This document shows positions 16,931 to 24,951 of a stretch of DNA of 64,000 nt, piece by piece (within the stretch, counting starts at the first letter, position 1; each line of letters begins with the position of its first letter). Below the pieces are notes generated by a model. That model ran no database searches and was not told the DNA's origin. It saw nothing but the letters and a program-made list of their open reading frames with translations. The DNA lies in contig NZ_JABEKV010000001.1 in the NCBI RefSeq assembly GCF_013283645.1, positions 570,699-634,698 of the forward strand, in the 5' to 3' direction. The DNA is from Sinorhizobium psoraleae (GTDB lineage Bacteria > Pseudomonadota > Alphaproteobacteria > Rhizobiales > Rhizobiaceae). The position numbers were made by a program, and so were the translations under genes.

Positions 16931-19620
16931 TAGGCGGCGTGCCAACGGCGTTCGAAAACGAAGGTGGCGAGATCGTTGGCGTTCATCGGACGGGCGAAGG
17001 CGTAGCCCTGCAGCCCATGGCAGCCGAGCTCCTTGAGAATGCGGGCATGTTCCAGGGTCTCGACGCCCTCGGCGATCACCTCGATACCGAGCGACGTGCC
17101 GATGTCGATGATCGATTCGACGAGCCGCCGCTGCGCCGGCGAGGTGAGGATAGGCAGGATCAACTGGCGATCGATCTTCAGCCGGCGCGGCGTCAGCTTC
17201 GTCAGACTGAGGATCGAGGCGTAGCCGGTACCGAAATCGTCGATCTCGATATCGATCCCGAGTTCCTTGATGCGCTCGATATTCGAAAGCACCGTTACGT
17301 CGTTTTCATCGAAGGAGATCGATTCGAGCAGTTCGAAGGAAAAACGCCCTTCCGGTATCCGCATCTGCTTAAGGCGCTCGATCAAGCCGTCGTCGCGCAG
17401 CCGCGGATAGGAGAGATTGACCGAAACTTTCGGGATGCGGATGCCGTTCGCTTCCCACCGCCAGATCTGAAACAGCGCCTGTTCCAGGATCTTCTGGTCG
17501 ATCGCCGCGACCACATTGATATCTTCCGCCGTCTTGAGAAATGCGTGCGGGCCGAGCAGTCCTTTGGTCGGGTGGTCCCACCGCGCCAGCGCTTCGACGC
17601 CGATGACGTCGAGGGATGTCGGGCAGAATTGCGGCTGAAAATATGCGATGAATTCGTTCTGCTCGAGACCGCGAAGAATTTCGTCGGCGGTCTGCTTCGT
17701 CTTGAACACCGCCGTCTTGAGCGCGCCGGTGAAGGTTTCGTGCCTGTTGCGTCCGCGGCGCTTGGCCTCGTAAAGCGCAATGTCGGCGTTCACCAGTGTC
17801 TGCGAGAGCTCGTCGCCCGACTGGAACTGGGCGGCAATGCCGATGCTGACGCCGATGCGGCATTCCTGATCCTTGTAGCGGATCGGCACGCTCATCGCCT
17901 CGATGACACGCGACGCCAGCGCGGTGTCCTCGTCCTGGCCATGGCTCTGCCGGATGATCACGAATTCATCGCCGCCGATGCGGGCGACAAAGTCATCCTC
18001 GCGCGCATTCCGGCGCAGGAGTTCCGCCGCGTGCCTCAGGATCTCGTCGCCGGCCGCATGGCCGAGCGTGTCGTTGATCTGCTTGAAGCGATCGAGGTCC
18101 ATGTGAAAGATGCTGAGCTTTGCTCGTTCGTCGAAATGCCGGCTGCGGTCGGCGAGGATCTGGTCGAGGAAGCGACGGTTCGGCAAACCGGTGAGCGGAT
18201 CGTGCAGTGCGTTAAATTCCATGCGATGGCGCGCCGCTTCCAGTTCGGCGCTGTGGGCCTCGGCGAGCCGCTTGGCCTCGGAAAGCGTGGCCCTCGTTTC
18301 GAAATCGGCCGTTACGTCCCAGTTGACGCCGACGATTTTCCGGCGCCCGTCTGCGCCGGCGTAAGTCGAGCCGATCGCACGGATATGGCGGACCTCGCCG
18401 TCAGCGAGGCAAATGCGGAATTCGGAATTGTATGCGCCGCCGCTCGCAAGCGCCTCGGAAAACTCTTCCTCGGCACGTGCAAGGTCGTCCGGGTGCAGCG
18501 TATTTTTCCAGTCGTCGTAGATCTCGCGCATCGATTTCCCGATGCCGTAGAGCTCCTTCATCCGGCTATCCCACAGCAACTTGCCGCTCTCGATATCGAG
18601 TTCCCAGATGCCGATCTCGGAGGTGTCGAGCGCGATCTTCAGCCGATGGGAGAGTTCCTGAAGCTGATCCTTGCTTTGTTTCAGGGCGCGAATGTTCCTC
18701 TGGCGCTCGGCCATGAGCCGGCCGGTGATGAGCATGGGGACGACGATCATCAATCCGCCGACCGCGATAAGCAGACGGATCTGCCAGGCGTTGGGCGGGG
18801 TGGTCGGCCAGCCGCCTTTCGGGGTTGCGGCGATGCGCCATGAACCGCCGGGCAGGGATACGCTCATCTCTACCGGGGTCCGGCTGAAGATGGCGGGGTC
18901 GCCGAAGAAGACCGCGCCCTCGCGTCCCAGGCCATCTTGGCCGGCTATCGCTATGTCAATGCTGAGCGTAGGAGAGACGAGACCGCTGTCGCGATACAGG
19001 CGATCGACATCGATTACAGCCGAAACGACGCCCCAGAAGTGACTTCTGCCGGTGGCAAGATTGGTCGACACCGGAAACCGGCCGATCAGGCCCTTGCCGC
19101 CCTGAACGAGCTCGACTGGTCCTGCCAGGACCATCCTCCCGGTTTCCTTCATACGCACCACGGCCGCACGCTGACTTTCATTCTTGCGGTAGTCGAGGCC
19201 GATGACCCTTTCATTGCCGGTGGTCGGATAGACCATCGACACGACCAGATCCGGAGCCGCGGCAATGTTGCGAAGCTGTGTTCGTTCGGTGAAGATGCTG
19301 CGAGCAAGCTCGCTGAAGCGCTCTTGCCGCATCCCGGGCTCGGTGGCGATCGTTCCGATCAGGCCACGGACAAGCTGGACATTGCCGTTGATGCTGGACT
19401 CGATCCTCGATCGTATCGGGCTGAGCTCATCGGCCACCAGCGCGCGCACGCGTGCTTCGGAGATGACCTGGTTCTGGTTGTCGGCGAGGAATCCTGCAAT
19501 CACGACGACAAATGTCGCGATAATTGTCGGAAGATAGCTCGGCGTCAAAACCCGGGAGAATCTGGATTCTCTAAGGTTAACGGCACGTTTATCTGACACA
19601 AGATCACCCCAGAACGGCAT
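16930..19620 (-). CDS. Membrane CHASE-PAS-GGDEF-EAL cyclic-di-GMP protein
   Basis: Makes and/or breaks cyclic di-GMP in response to an extracytoplasmic signal. It has 896 residues: a membrane helix near 30-48, a periplasmic CHASE-type sensor (about 60-265), a second helix near 277-298, a PAS/PAC segment (about 325-450), a GGDEF domain with intact GGDEF at 549-553, and an EAL domain with intact EAL at 676-678. ELLESISF, DDFGTGYAS and EGVET are also present. Both catalytic signatures look complete, so synthesis and hydrolysis are possible. It is a single gene flanked by repeats and the ligase gene; its stop codon lies in the terminal bases of the downstream repeat. Confidence 0.92.
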   Translation of the reverse strand: MPFWGDLVSDKRAVNLRESRFSRVLTPSYLPTIIATFVVVIAGFLADNQNQVISEARVRALVADELSPIRSRIESSINGNVQLVRGLIGTIATEPGMRQERFSELARSIFTERTQLRNIAAAPDLVVSMVYPTTGNERVIGLDYRKNESQRAAVVRMKETGRMVLAGPVELVQGGKGLIGRFPVSTNLATGRSHFWGVVSAVIDVDRLYRDSGLVSPTLSIDIAIAGQDGLGREGAVFFGDPAIFSRTPVEMSVSLPGGSWRIAATPKGGWPTTPPNAWQIRLLIAVGGLMIVVPMLITGRLMAERQRNIRALKQSKDQLQELSHRLKIALDTSEIGIWELDIESGKLLWDSRMKELYGIGKSMREIYDDWKNTLHPDDLARAEEEFSEALASGGAYNSEFRICLADGEVRHIRAIGSTYAGADGRRKIVGVNWDVTADFETRATLSEAKRLAEAHSAELEAARHRMEFNALHDPLTGLPNRRFLDQILADRSRHFDERAKLSIFHMDLDRFKQINDTLGHAAGDEILRHAAELLRRNAREDDFVARIGGDEFVIIRQSHGQDEDTALASRVIEAMSVPIRYKDQECRIGVSIGIAAQFQSGDELSQTLVNADIALYEAKRRGRNRHETFTGALKTAVFKTKQTADEILRGLEQNEFIAYFQPQFCPTSLDVIGVEALARWDHPTKGLLGPHAFLKTAEDINVVAAIDQKILEQALFQIWRWEANGIRIPKVSVNLSYPRLRDDGLIERLKQMRIPEGRFSFELLESISFDENDVTVLSNIERIKELGIDIEIDDFGTGYASILSLTKLTPRRLKIDRQLILPILTSPAQRRLVESIIDIGTSLGIEVIAEGVETLEHARILKELGCHGLQGYAFARPMNANDLATFVFERRWHAA

Positions 19621-19725
19621 ATGCAGCGAAGAAATCGCGAAATGATTACAAATTCTTCTTAATAATTCTTGCCTTGCACCGACTGATTCTGGCGGACCTT
19701 GCGTTTCGCGGTAGTTCGTCGATCT

Positions 19726-21345
19726 TCAGCGGGGAGCCTTCGTCTCGATCATCGCCTGCAATGTTTCGAGCCTGTCGGCGTCGCGCGGCAGTTTGTCCGT
19801 CCTGAGGCGGGCAATGCGCGGAAAACGCATCGCCACGCCCGACTTGTGGCGGCTGGAACGGTTCAAGCCCTCGAAAGCGACCTCGACCACAAAGCCGGCG
19901 TCCGGCTCGGCGCGGACCGCACGCACCGGACCGAAGCGCTCGACCGTGTTGTCGCGGACGAAGCGGTCGAGAATTTCGAGTTCTGCATCGGTGAAGCCAA
20001 AATAGGCTTTGCCGACCGGGACCAAAACTGTTTGCCCCTCGCTTTCGGTCCAGACGCCGAAGGTGAAGTCGGAATAATAGCTCGATCGTTTACCGTGGCC
20101 GCGCTGCGCGTACATCAGCACGGCGTCGATATTGAAGGGCTCCCGTTTCCATTTGAACCAAGGTCCCTTGGCCCGGCCGGCAACATAAGCGGAGTCCAGC
20201 CGCTTCAGCATGACACCTTCGATTACCGGATCCGGCGGGTTCGAGCGAAGCCGGTCCAGTTCCTCCCACGTCGAGAAGGGGACGAGCGGCGACAGGTCGA
20301 AATGCTGCGGCGAGGCGGTATCGATCAGGGCACTGAGCGCCCGGCGGCGCGCCTGGAATGGTTCGGCCCGAATGTCGCGTTCGCCCGAAAAGAGGATATC
20401 GTACCCGCGGATGAAGGCGGGATAGTCCTCAAGCATCTTGCGATTGACGGTCTTGCGGTTCAGGCGTTGCTGCAGGTCCGCGAAGGTGCCCGTTGCCCGG
20501 TTGCTGCGGGTCGTCCCGCCGACCAGCAGTTCGCCGTCGATCACGCCGGTGAAGTCCGCCGCGTCCAGGATCTCCGGAAAGGCGCCGGAAATCTCGTCGC
20601 CGCTGCGTGAATAGAGCCGTCGCATCCCGCCGATATTCGCTAGTTGAACGCGGATGCCGTCCCATTTCCACTCGGCGGCGAAATCGGCCGGATCCAGTCC
20701 TTTGAGATCGCCTTCGCCGACCGGGGTCGCGAGCATGACGGCATGAAAGACCGCCGGCGTTGTCAGGACGGGCATGTCCGCTTCGCCGCTGAGCCAGAGA
20801 AAAAGCGGCAGGTAAGGCGGGGTCAGTCCATGCCAGAGCGTTTCTATTTGGGCGACATCCTTGCCGCCCATTTCCGCCAGCGCCTGTTTCGCCAGTCGCG
20901 CGGAAACGCCGATTCTCAACCCTCCGGTCACGAGCTTCAGGAAGGCGAAACGGCCCGACGTGTCGAGTTGATCCAGCATGTCGCGGACGAGCGAGCGCAC
21001 CTCGGATCGGCCCGCCAACTGCAGCCGCTCAACGACGTCTCCGAGCGGAACGTCCGCTGTGACGCGCTCCTGTGGAGGCTCCCACACCAGTGAAACCGTC
21101 TCCGCGAGATCCCCGACATAGTCGTAGGAGTAGCGAAACAGCACCTCGTCCATGCGCTCCAGCAGCAGGTCGCGGATCAGTTGCGGCTTGACGGTATTAA
21201 GGGTCAGCGTGCCGGCGATCGCGGCAAGCGCATAACCGCGGCTCGGATCGCCGGCTTCGCGGAAATAATCCGCAAGCAACCGGATCTTGGCATTTCGCTG
21301 CGGCGTGAGAACCAGCCGGTCGAGCAGTTCGGCGAAGGCCTTCAT
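19726..21345 (-). CDS. ATP-dependent DNA ligase of the ligase-exonuclease damage-response type
   Basis: Joins nicked DNA using ATP. It has 539 residues from ATG 21345, preceded by GAGGGAGAG at good spacing; a GTG at 21354 is an alternative but has no spacing to that site. An N-terminal DNA-binding domain is followed by the nucleotidyltransferase domain with the adenylated lysine in EWKWDGIR (Lys227), then SRSGDEISGAFPE, YDILFSGERD, EGVMLKR and the C-terminal OB-fold motif WFKWKRE. It belongs to the family annotated as cisplatin damage response ligase. It follows the exonuclease gene immediately (the start lies 5 bp past its stop), so the two are surely co-expressed. Confidence 0.93.
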   Translation of the reverse strand: MKAFAELLDRLVLTPQRNAKIRLLADYFREAGDPSRGYALAAIAGTLTLNTVKPQLIRDLLLERMDEVLFRYSYDYVGDLAETVSLVWEPPQERVTADVPLGDVVERLQLAGRSEVRSLVRDMLDQLDTSGRFAFLKLVTGGLRIGVSARLAKQALAEMGGKDVAQIETLWHGLTPPYLPLFLWLSGEADMPVLTTPAVFHAVMLATPVGEGDLKGLDPADFAAEWKWDGIRVQLANIGGMRRLYSRSGDEISGAFPEILDAADFTGVIDGELLVGGTTRSNRATGTFADLQQRLNRKTVNRKMLEDYPAFIRGYDILFSGERDIRAEPFQARRRALSALIDTASPQHFDLSPLVPFSTWEELDRLRSNPPDPVIEGVMLKRLDSAYVAGRAKGPWFKWKREPFNIDAVLMYAQRGHGKRSSYYSDFTFGVWTESEGQTVLVPVGKAYFGFTDAELEILDRFVRDNTVERFGPVRAVRAEPDAGFVVEVAFEGLNRSSRHKSGVAMRFPRIARLRTDKLPRDADRLETLQAMIETKAPR

Positions 21346-21350
21346 GGTTC

Positions 21351-22361
21351 TCACTCTCCCTCGTCGTCGTATCCGACGAGGTGAAGGGGACGCGCCGGGA
21401 TGCCCTGCAATTCACACCACCGTACCAGGGCTTCCTCGCGGCCGTGCGTCACCCAGACTTCGGCCGGTGCGATTTCCCTGATCGTCGCGGTCAATTCGGC
21501 CCAGTCGCAGTGATCGGATATGACGAGCGGCAGTTCGACGCCGCGTTGCTTGGCACGTTGGCGGATGAGCATCCAGCCGGAGGCGAAGACGGCGAGCGGA
21601 TCGGCGAAGCGCCGCGCCCAGCGGTCGGCGAAGGCGGACGGGGGGCCGATGATGATGTTGCCGGCGAAATCCTGCCGGCTCTCGCCAGCAAGGGTTGCGT
21701 GGCGGATCTCGCCGAGATCGATGCCCTCGCCCTGATAGTATTCGCAGAGTTTCGCAAGCGCCCCATGGATGTGGATGGGCTCGTCGTACCCCTGCTGGCG
21801 AAGAAGGGCGATGACCCTTTGCGCCTTGCCGAGCGCATAAGCGCCGACCACGTGGGCGCGCTCGGGAAACTGCCTTAGCGACATCAGCAGCCGGGCGATC
21901 TCGGCGCCATCGTCCGGATGATGAAAGACCGGAAGGCCGAAGGTTGCCTCGGTGATGAAGACGTCGCAATGGACGGGCTCGAAGGGCCGGCAGGTCCGAT
22001 CCGGCCGTCGCTTGTAGTCGCCCGAGACGACGATCCGCGTTCCTTCCGCCTCGACGGCGATCTGCGCTGAACCGAGCACATGACCGGCCGGATGAAAACG
22101 GACCTCAACGCCATTGACGGCGATTTTCTCGCCGAGCGGAGCGATCTGGGTAGCACCGCAAAAGCCGTCACCGTAGCGAATACGCATGATATCCAGCGTC
22201 TCGCGCGTTGCCAGCACATGGCCGTGGCCTGCGCGGGCGTGATCGGCGTGCCCATGCGTGATGAGCGCCCGTTCGACCGGCTGTATCGGGTCGATGTAGA
22301 AGTCGCCGCGTTCGCAGTAGAGGCCCTTGGGGGCGGGATAAAGCAGGTTGTCCGGTCTCAT
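21351..22361 (-). CDS. Ligase-associated DNA exonuclease (metallo-beta-lactamase/beta-CASP)
   Basis: Putative metal-dependent nuclease with 336 residues. The zinc-binding HGHADHARAGHG motif is at residues 36-47; HPAGHVLGSAQI, SGDYKRRPD and THGREEALV follow, the order seen in beta-CASP nucleases related to Artemis/SNM1. It is the first gene of a two-gene unit with the ATP-dependent ligase. In many bacteria this pair is accompanied by an Lhr-like helicase and a PdeM-type phosphoesterase; neither is next to it here. A repeat element begins 66 bp upstream. Confidence 0.92.
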   Translation of the reverse strand: MRPDNLLYPAPKGLYCERGDFYIDPIQPVERALITHGHADHARAGHGHVLATRETLDIMRIRYGDGFCGATQIAPLGEKIAVNGVEVRFHPAGHVLGSAQIAVEAEGTRIVVSGDYKRRPDRTCRPFEPVHCDVFITEATFGLPVFHHPDDGAEIARLLMSLRQFPERAHVVGAYALGKAQRVIALLRQQGYDEPIHIHGALAKLCEYYQGEGIDLGEIRHATLAGESRQDFAGNIIIGPPSAFADRWARRFADPLAVFASGWMLIRQRAKQRGVELPLVISDHCDWAELTATIREIAPAEVWVTHGREEALVRWCELQGIPARPLHLVGYDDEGE

Positions 22362-22427
22362 GCAGACTAAGATAGCTGGCAGATGCGCCCCTGCCAGCTA
22401 TGCGGACAAGATTTTCGCCGTCCGCGT

Positions 22428-22534
22428 CTACAGCGCCGCGCGTCCAATCGGACGCGCTAAGTTCGCTGTAGCAGTTTGAATTGCCGCATGATTTTGTCCT
22501 TAAATCGAGTCCGATTTTAAGGAATCACGCGGTA
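22428..22534 (+). repeat. RIME-like double-palindrome element
   Basis: About 107 bp made of two nested stems: CTACAGCG...CGCTGTAG enclosing GCGCGTCC/GGACGCGC, then a second stem with inner CCTTAAATCG/CGATTTTAAGG. It lies 9 bp beyond the stop of the nucleoside hydrolase. Here the second outer arm has drifted (CACGCGG instead of CATGCAG). Confidence 0.85.
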
Positions 22535-22543
22535 AGTCGTGCC

Positions 22544-23497
22544 TTAGCTGTTCAACGACAGCGTGTCGGCGATAAGCTTCAGCACCCCCTCGGCATCTAT
22601 GCCGGTGCAGACCTTCTGGCTTGGAAGGCCGTCCCAGGGGCTCGGCGGAAACAGCCGCGCGTCCGGTTTCTGGATCGTCTGACCGTCGGCGATGCCACCG
22701 CAGATGACGCGTACCGAGCCGCTGCGGGTACGGAACAGGTCCGGCGCGACGACATAGGCGCAGGCGCAGCTGTCATGGACGATCATGCCGTCGTCGACAT
22801 GCTGCTCGTAAAAGGTGATGTAGAACTGCGAGATGTCGGACAGGAGCCTTGCCGGCGCGGCGCCACGCTCGGCGATATCGACCAGCATGGCCCGCGTCAT
22901 TACCGTGCGCGTGGTCACATCGAGACCGATGACGGTCACGGGCCACGGCGCCGTCATCACCGCATCGGCCGCTTCCGGGTCTCCATGGATATTGGCTTCT
23001 GCTGCCGGCGTGATGTTGCCGGGAACGTCGAACGCACCGCCCATGATCACGACGTCCTTGACCAACCCGGCAATGTCGGGATCGTCGCGCAGCGCCAGCG
23101 CCAGATTGGTCATGCGGCCAACGGCGATGAGCGTTACCTCGCCGGGATTGGCGCGCACCGTGTCGATGATGAACCGATGCGCCGGACGGGGATCAAGCGG
23201 CACGTCGATCTTTTCCGGTACGTCGATATTGCCGAGCCCATCTTCGCCATGAATGCCCGTCGGCCAGCCGACATGGGGGCGGCCGTGATCGAAGGTCTCG
23301 CCAAGCCCCTTGGCGACCGGTGCCGCGATGTTCCACGCCTTCTTCAAGAAGAGGGCGTTGCGCGTTGTCGTCTCGACCGAGGCATTGCCAAAAACGGAGG
23401 TGATGCCGATGAGATCGATGTCCGGGTGCCGGTGCAGGAAGAGAAGCGCCATCGCGTCGTCGACGCCCGGGTCCGTATCGAAAATAACCTTGTGCAT
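22544..23497 (-). CDS. Inosine/uridine-preferring nucleoside hydrolase
   Basis: Cleaves the N-glycosidic bond of ribonucleosides for salvage. It has 317 residues, normal for the family. The calcium- and ribose-binding N-terminal motif DTDPGVDDA is at residues 7-15; AVGRMTNLALAL, VIMGGAFDVPGN and NIHGDPEAADAV follow in the usual order, and HDSCACAYVV contains the conserved histidine-aspartate region. No signal peptide, so cytoplasmic. The substrate cannot be fixed from sequence. It starts 54 bp downstream of a broken FAD-oxidoreductase gene, possibly a former operon partner. Confidence 0.92.
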   Translation of the reverse strand: MHKVIFDTDPGVDDAMALLFLHRHPDIDLIGITSVFGNASVETTTRNALFLKKAWNIAAPVAKGLGETFDHGRPHVGWPTGIHGEDGLGNIDVPEKIDVPLDPRPAHRFIIDTVRANPGEVTLIAVGRMTNLALALRDDPDIAGLVKDVVIMGGAFDVPGNITPAAEANIHGDPEAADAVMTAPWPVTVIGLDVTTRTVMTRAMLVDIAERGAAPARLLSDISQFYITFYEQHVDDGMIVHDSCACAYVVAPDLFRTRSGSVRVICGGIADGQTIQKPDARLFPPSPWDGLPSQKVCTGIDAEGVLKLIADTLSLNS

Positions 23498-23551
23498 GTG
23501 TTCTTCTTTTCTTTTTCTCTAAGTGGGATGAGGAAGGCGAGAAGGGCGACG

Positions 23552-23830
23552 CTATTGAAAGCGGCGAACGCTGAAAGGAGCGAGTTCGGCGTTCTCGCCG
23601 GTCGTGAGAGGATCTGCGACGTCCATAATCCATTTCGGTGCGGCGAAGAGCATGTCGGGACGGGCGAGCGGATCGATTTCCGGGACAACCAGATTACCGG
23701 CATTGCCGACCGAGGCAGGCAAACCGCTGATATCTTTCTCGAAAACGGTCGTCTCGTGACACTCGGCGATGAGATGAGCTGCCGACGCACAACCGATGAT
23801 GCCTGATCCAACTATCCCGATACTCGCCAT
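23552..23830 (-). pseudogene. Truncated FAD-dependent oxidoreductase (DadA/glycine-oxidase-like)
   Basis: Only 92 codons survive from a family that usually has about 400 residues. The start MASIGIVGSGIIGCASAAHL is the FAD-binding Rossmann motif of D-amino-acid dehydrogenase-like enzymes, and PASVGNAGNLVVPEIDPLARPD is the next conserved block. After DPLT the sequence departs from the family and stops at 23552. No continuation of the catalytic domain is found in other frames before the nucleoside hydrolase gene. A large internal and C-terminal deletion is the simplest reading. Confidence 0.75.
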
Positions 23831-24114
23831 GACACGCCGGTTCCCTCAAACGAAGAATTTGCGGCATTCCTTTTAGTTGAGCCCGGCGCAAGAGCAAGGC
23901 CTGCACGCGAACACGCGCGATGAACGGCTATTCCCGGAGGACAGTAGGAGTTCCGCGCGAGTTCCTGCAGCCAACGCGGCGAGGAAGCGTACGATCCGGG
24001 TCACCGCATTCTTCTTATCCCGCTGAACGGACTTAAACTTTCCGAAAGGTCGTTGACCTATCGTCGTAACGGCCTGCGGGCTTTGCAAATTTGACGACGA
24101 CAGCGGAGCCGCAG

Positions 24115-24762
24115 GTGAAGGCTATTTTCAGCAGATTGCGTCCTTCCAAGAAGCTGGTGGTCATCCTGTCCGCCGCGCTCAGTGTTTCCGCAGCGTCCGG
24201 CGGCGCCGCCGTCTATGTTGGCCGCGACAAGCTCATGGCCCGTCTTGCCGAGCCGTCCCCATCCGGGCTCGAATGTACGACGATCCGGACGCTCAAGCTC
24301 GATCACAATGGCCAACGCTGGGTCAGGATGCATGTAAAGACCGACAGGGCGAGCGGACCGGACCGCATCAGGACGGCGCTGCGCGTGACCGGCGCGCTGT
24401 CGCAGAAGGAGAAGGCGGATCTATATCAAGTCGTCGTGCTCGACGCGGCAGGACCCGAGGAACGCGCCGCCGTGCGGGGCGCAGCCATCGGCGCCGAGGT
24501 GCTTTTTGCCCCCGGTCCTCAGAGCGTCAAGGGAATGGCGGAGCCGTTTCGGGCCTCCTACAACGACGGGACCGCGAACGCCGCCGGCATGTTCCACGGC
24601 AAGACCGTTCGGCTTGAGCTTGACGATGTGCGCGCCCTGATGAGCGCCATGGAGGATCGTTCACTTTGCATCGATCCGTCCGCGGCAGCGACGGAGGTCG
24701 CGGGGGCGGACGAAGCCGCCGACCAAACCATCGAGAGCGCCGAGGCGCCCGCCGGCCATTAA
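24115..24762 (+). CDS. Conserved rhizobial protein of unknown function, membrane-anchored or secreted
   Basis: I do not recognise a characterised family. The GTG at 24115 (GGAG at 24105-24108) gives 215 residues; a TTG at 24091 is an alternative. The N-terminus has basic residues followed by a hydrophobic stretch (about residues 12-33), suggesting an uncleaved anchor or signal peptide. Two cysteines (GLECTTI and RSLCIDP) could pair in the periplasm. The C-terminus is rich in Ala and Glu. It is followed by a strong terminator and convergent with lysS. No operon partner. Confidence 0.7.
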   Translation: MKAIFSRLRPSKKLVVILSAALSVSAASGGAAVYVGRDKLMARLAEPSPSGLECTTIRTLKLDHNGQRWVRMHVKTDRASGPDRIRTALRVTGALSQKEKADLYQVVVLDAAGPEERAAVRGAAIGAEVLFAPGPQSVKGMAEPFRASYNDGTANAAGMFHGKTVRLELDDVRALMSAMEDRSLCIDPSAAATEVAGADEAADQTIESAEAPAGH

Positions 24763-24790
24763 GACAAATCCGTCGCGACAAAAGCAAAAA

Positions 24791-24812
24791 GCCCGCCGGG
24801 CGAAAGGCGGGC
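24791..24812. terminator. Bidirectional rho-independent terminator
   Basis: A GCCCGCC/GGCGGGC stem with an 8-base loop. On the minus strand it is followed by TTTTTGCTTTT, a strong terminator for gltX-lysS; on the plus strand by a weaker CTTTAT for the unknown gene ending at 24762. Confidence 0.85.
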
Positions 24813-24844
24813 CTTTATGCGTGACTATGTTTATCTGCGCGGGC

Positions 24845-24951
24845 CTAAAGCGCGTCGCGTTCAATCGGACTCATGCAACGCGCTTTAGATCCTTGTTTTT
24901 ATGCATGTCGTTGTCCCAAAACCGCTGCACACTTTTGGGCGACATGCATTA
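24845..24951 (+). repeat. Double-palindrome intergenic element, second sequence type
   Basis: Same architecture as the RIME-like copies but different sequence: CTAAAGCGCG...CGCGCTTTAG, then ATGCATGTCG...CGACATGCAT with inner CCCAAAA/TTTTGGG. It lies between the lysS stop and its terminator. Its last bases (TTA at 24949-24951) are the lysS stop codon. Confidence 0.8.

Noticed and set aside
23873..24088. Minus-strand frame of 71 codons between the FAD remnant and the unknown anchored protein gene
   Set aside because: No ribosome site or motif; it covers the upstream region of the plus-strand gene.
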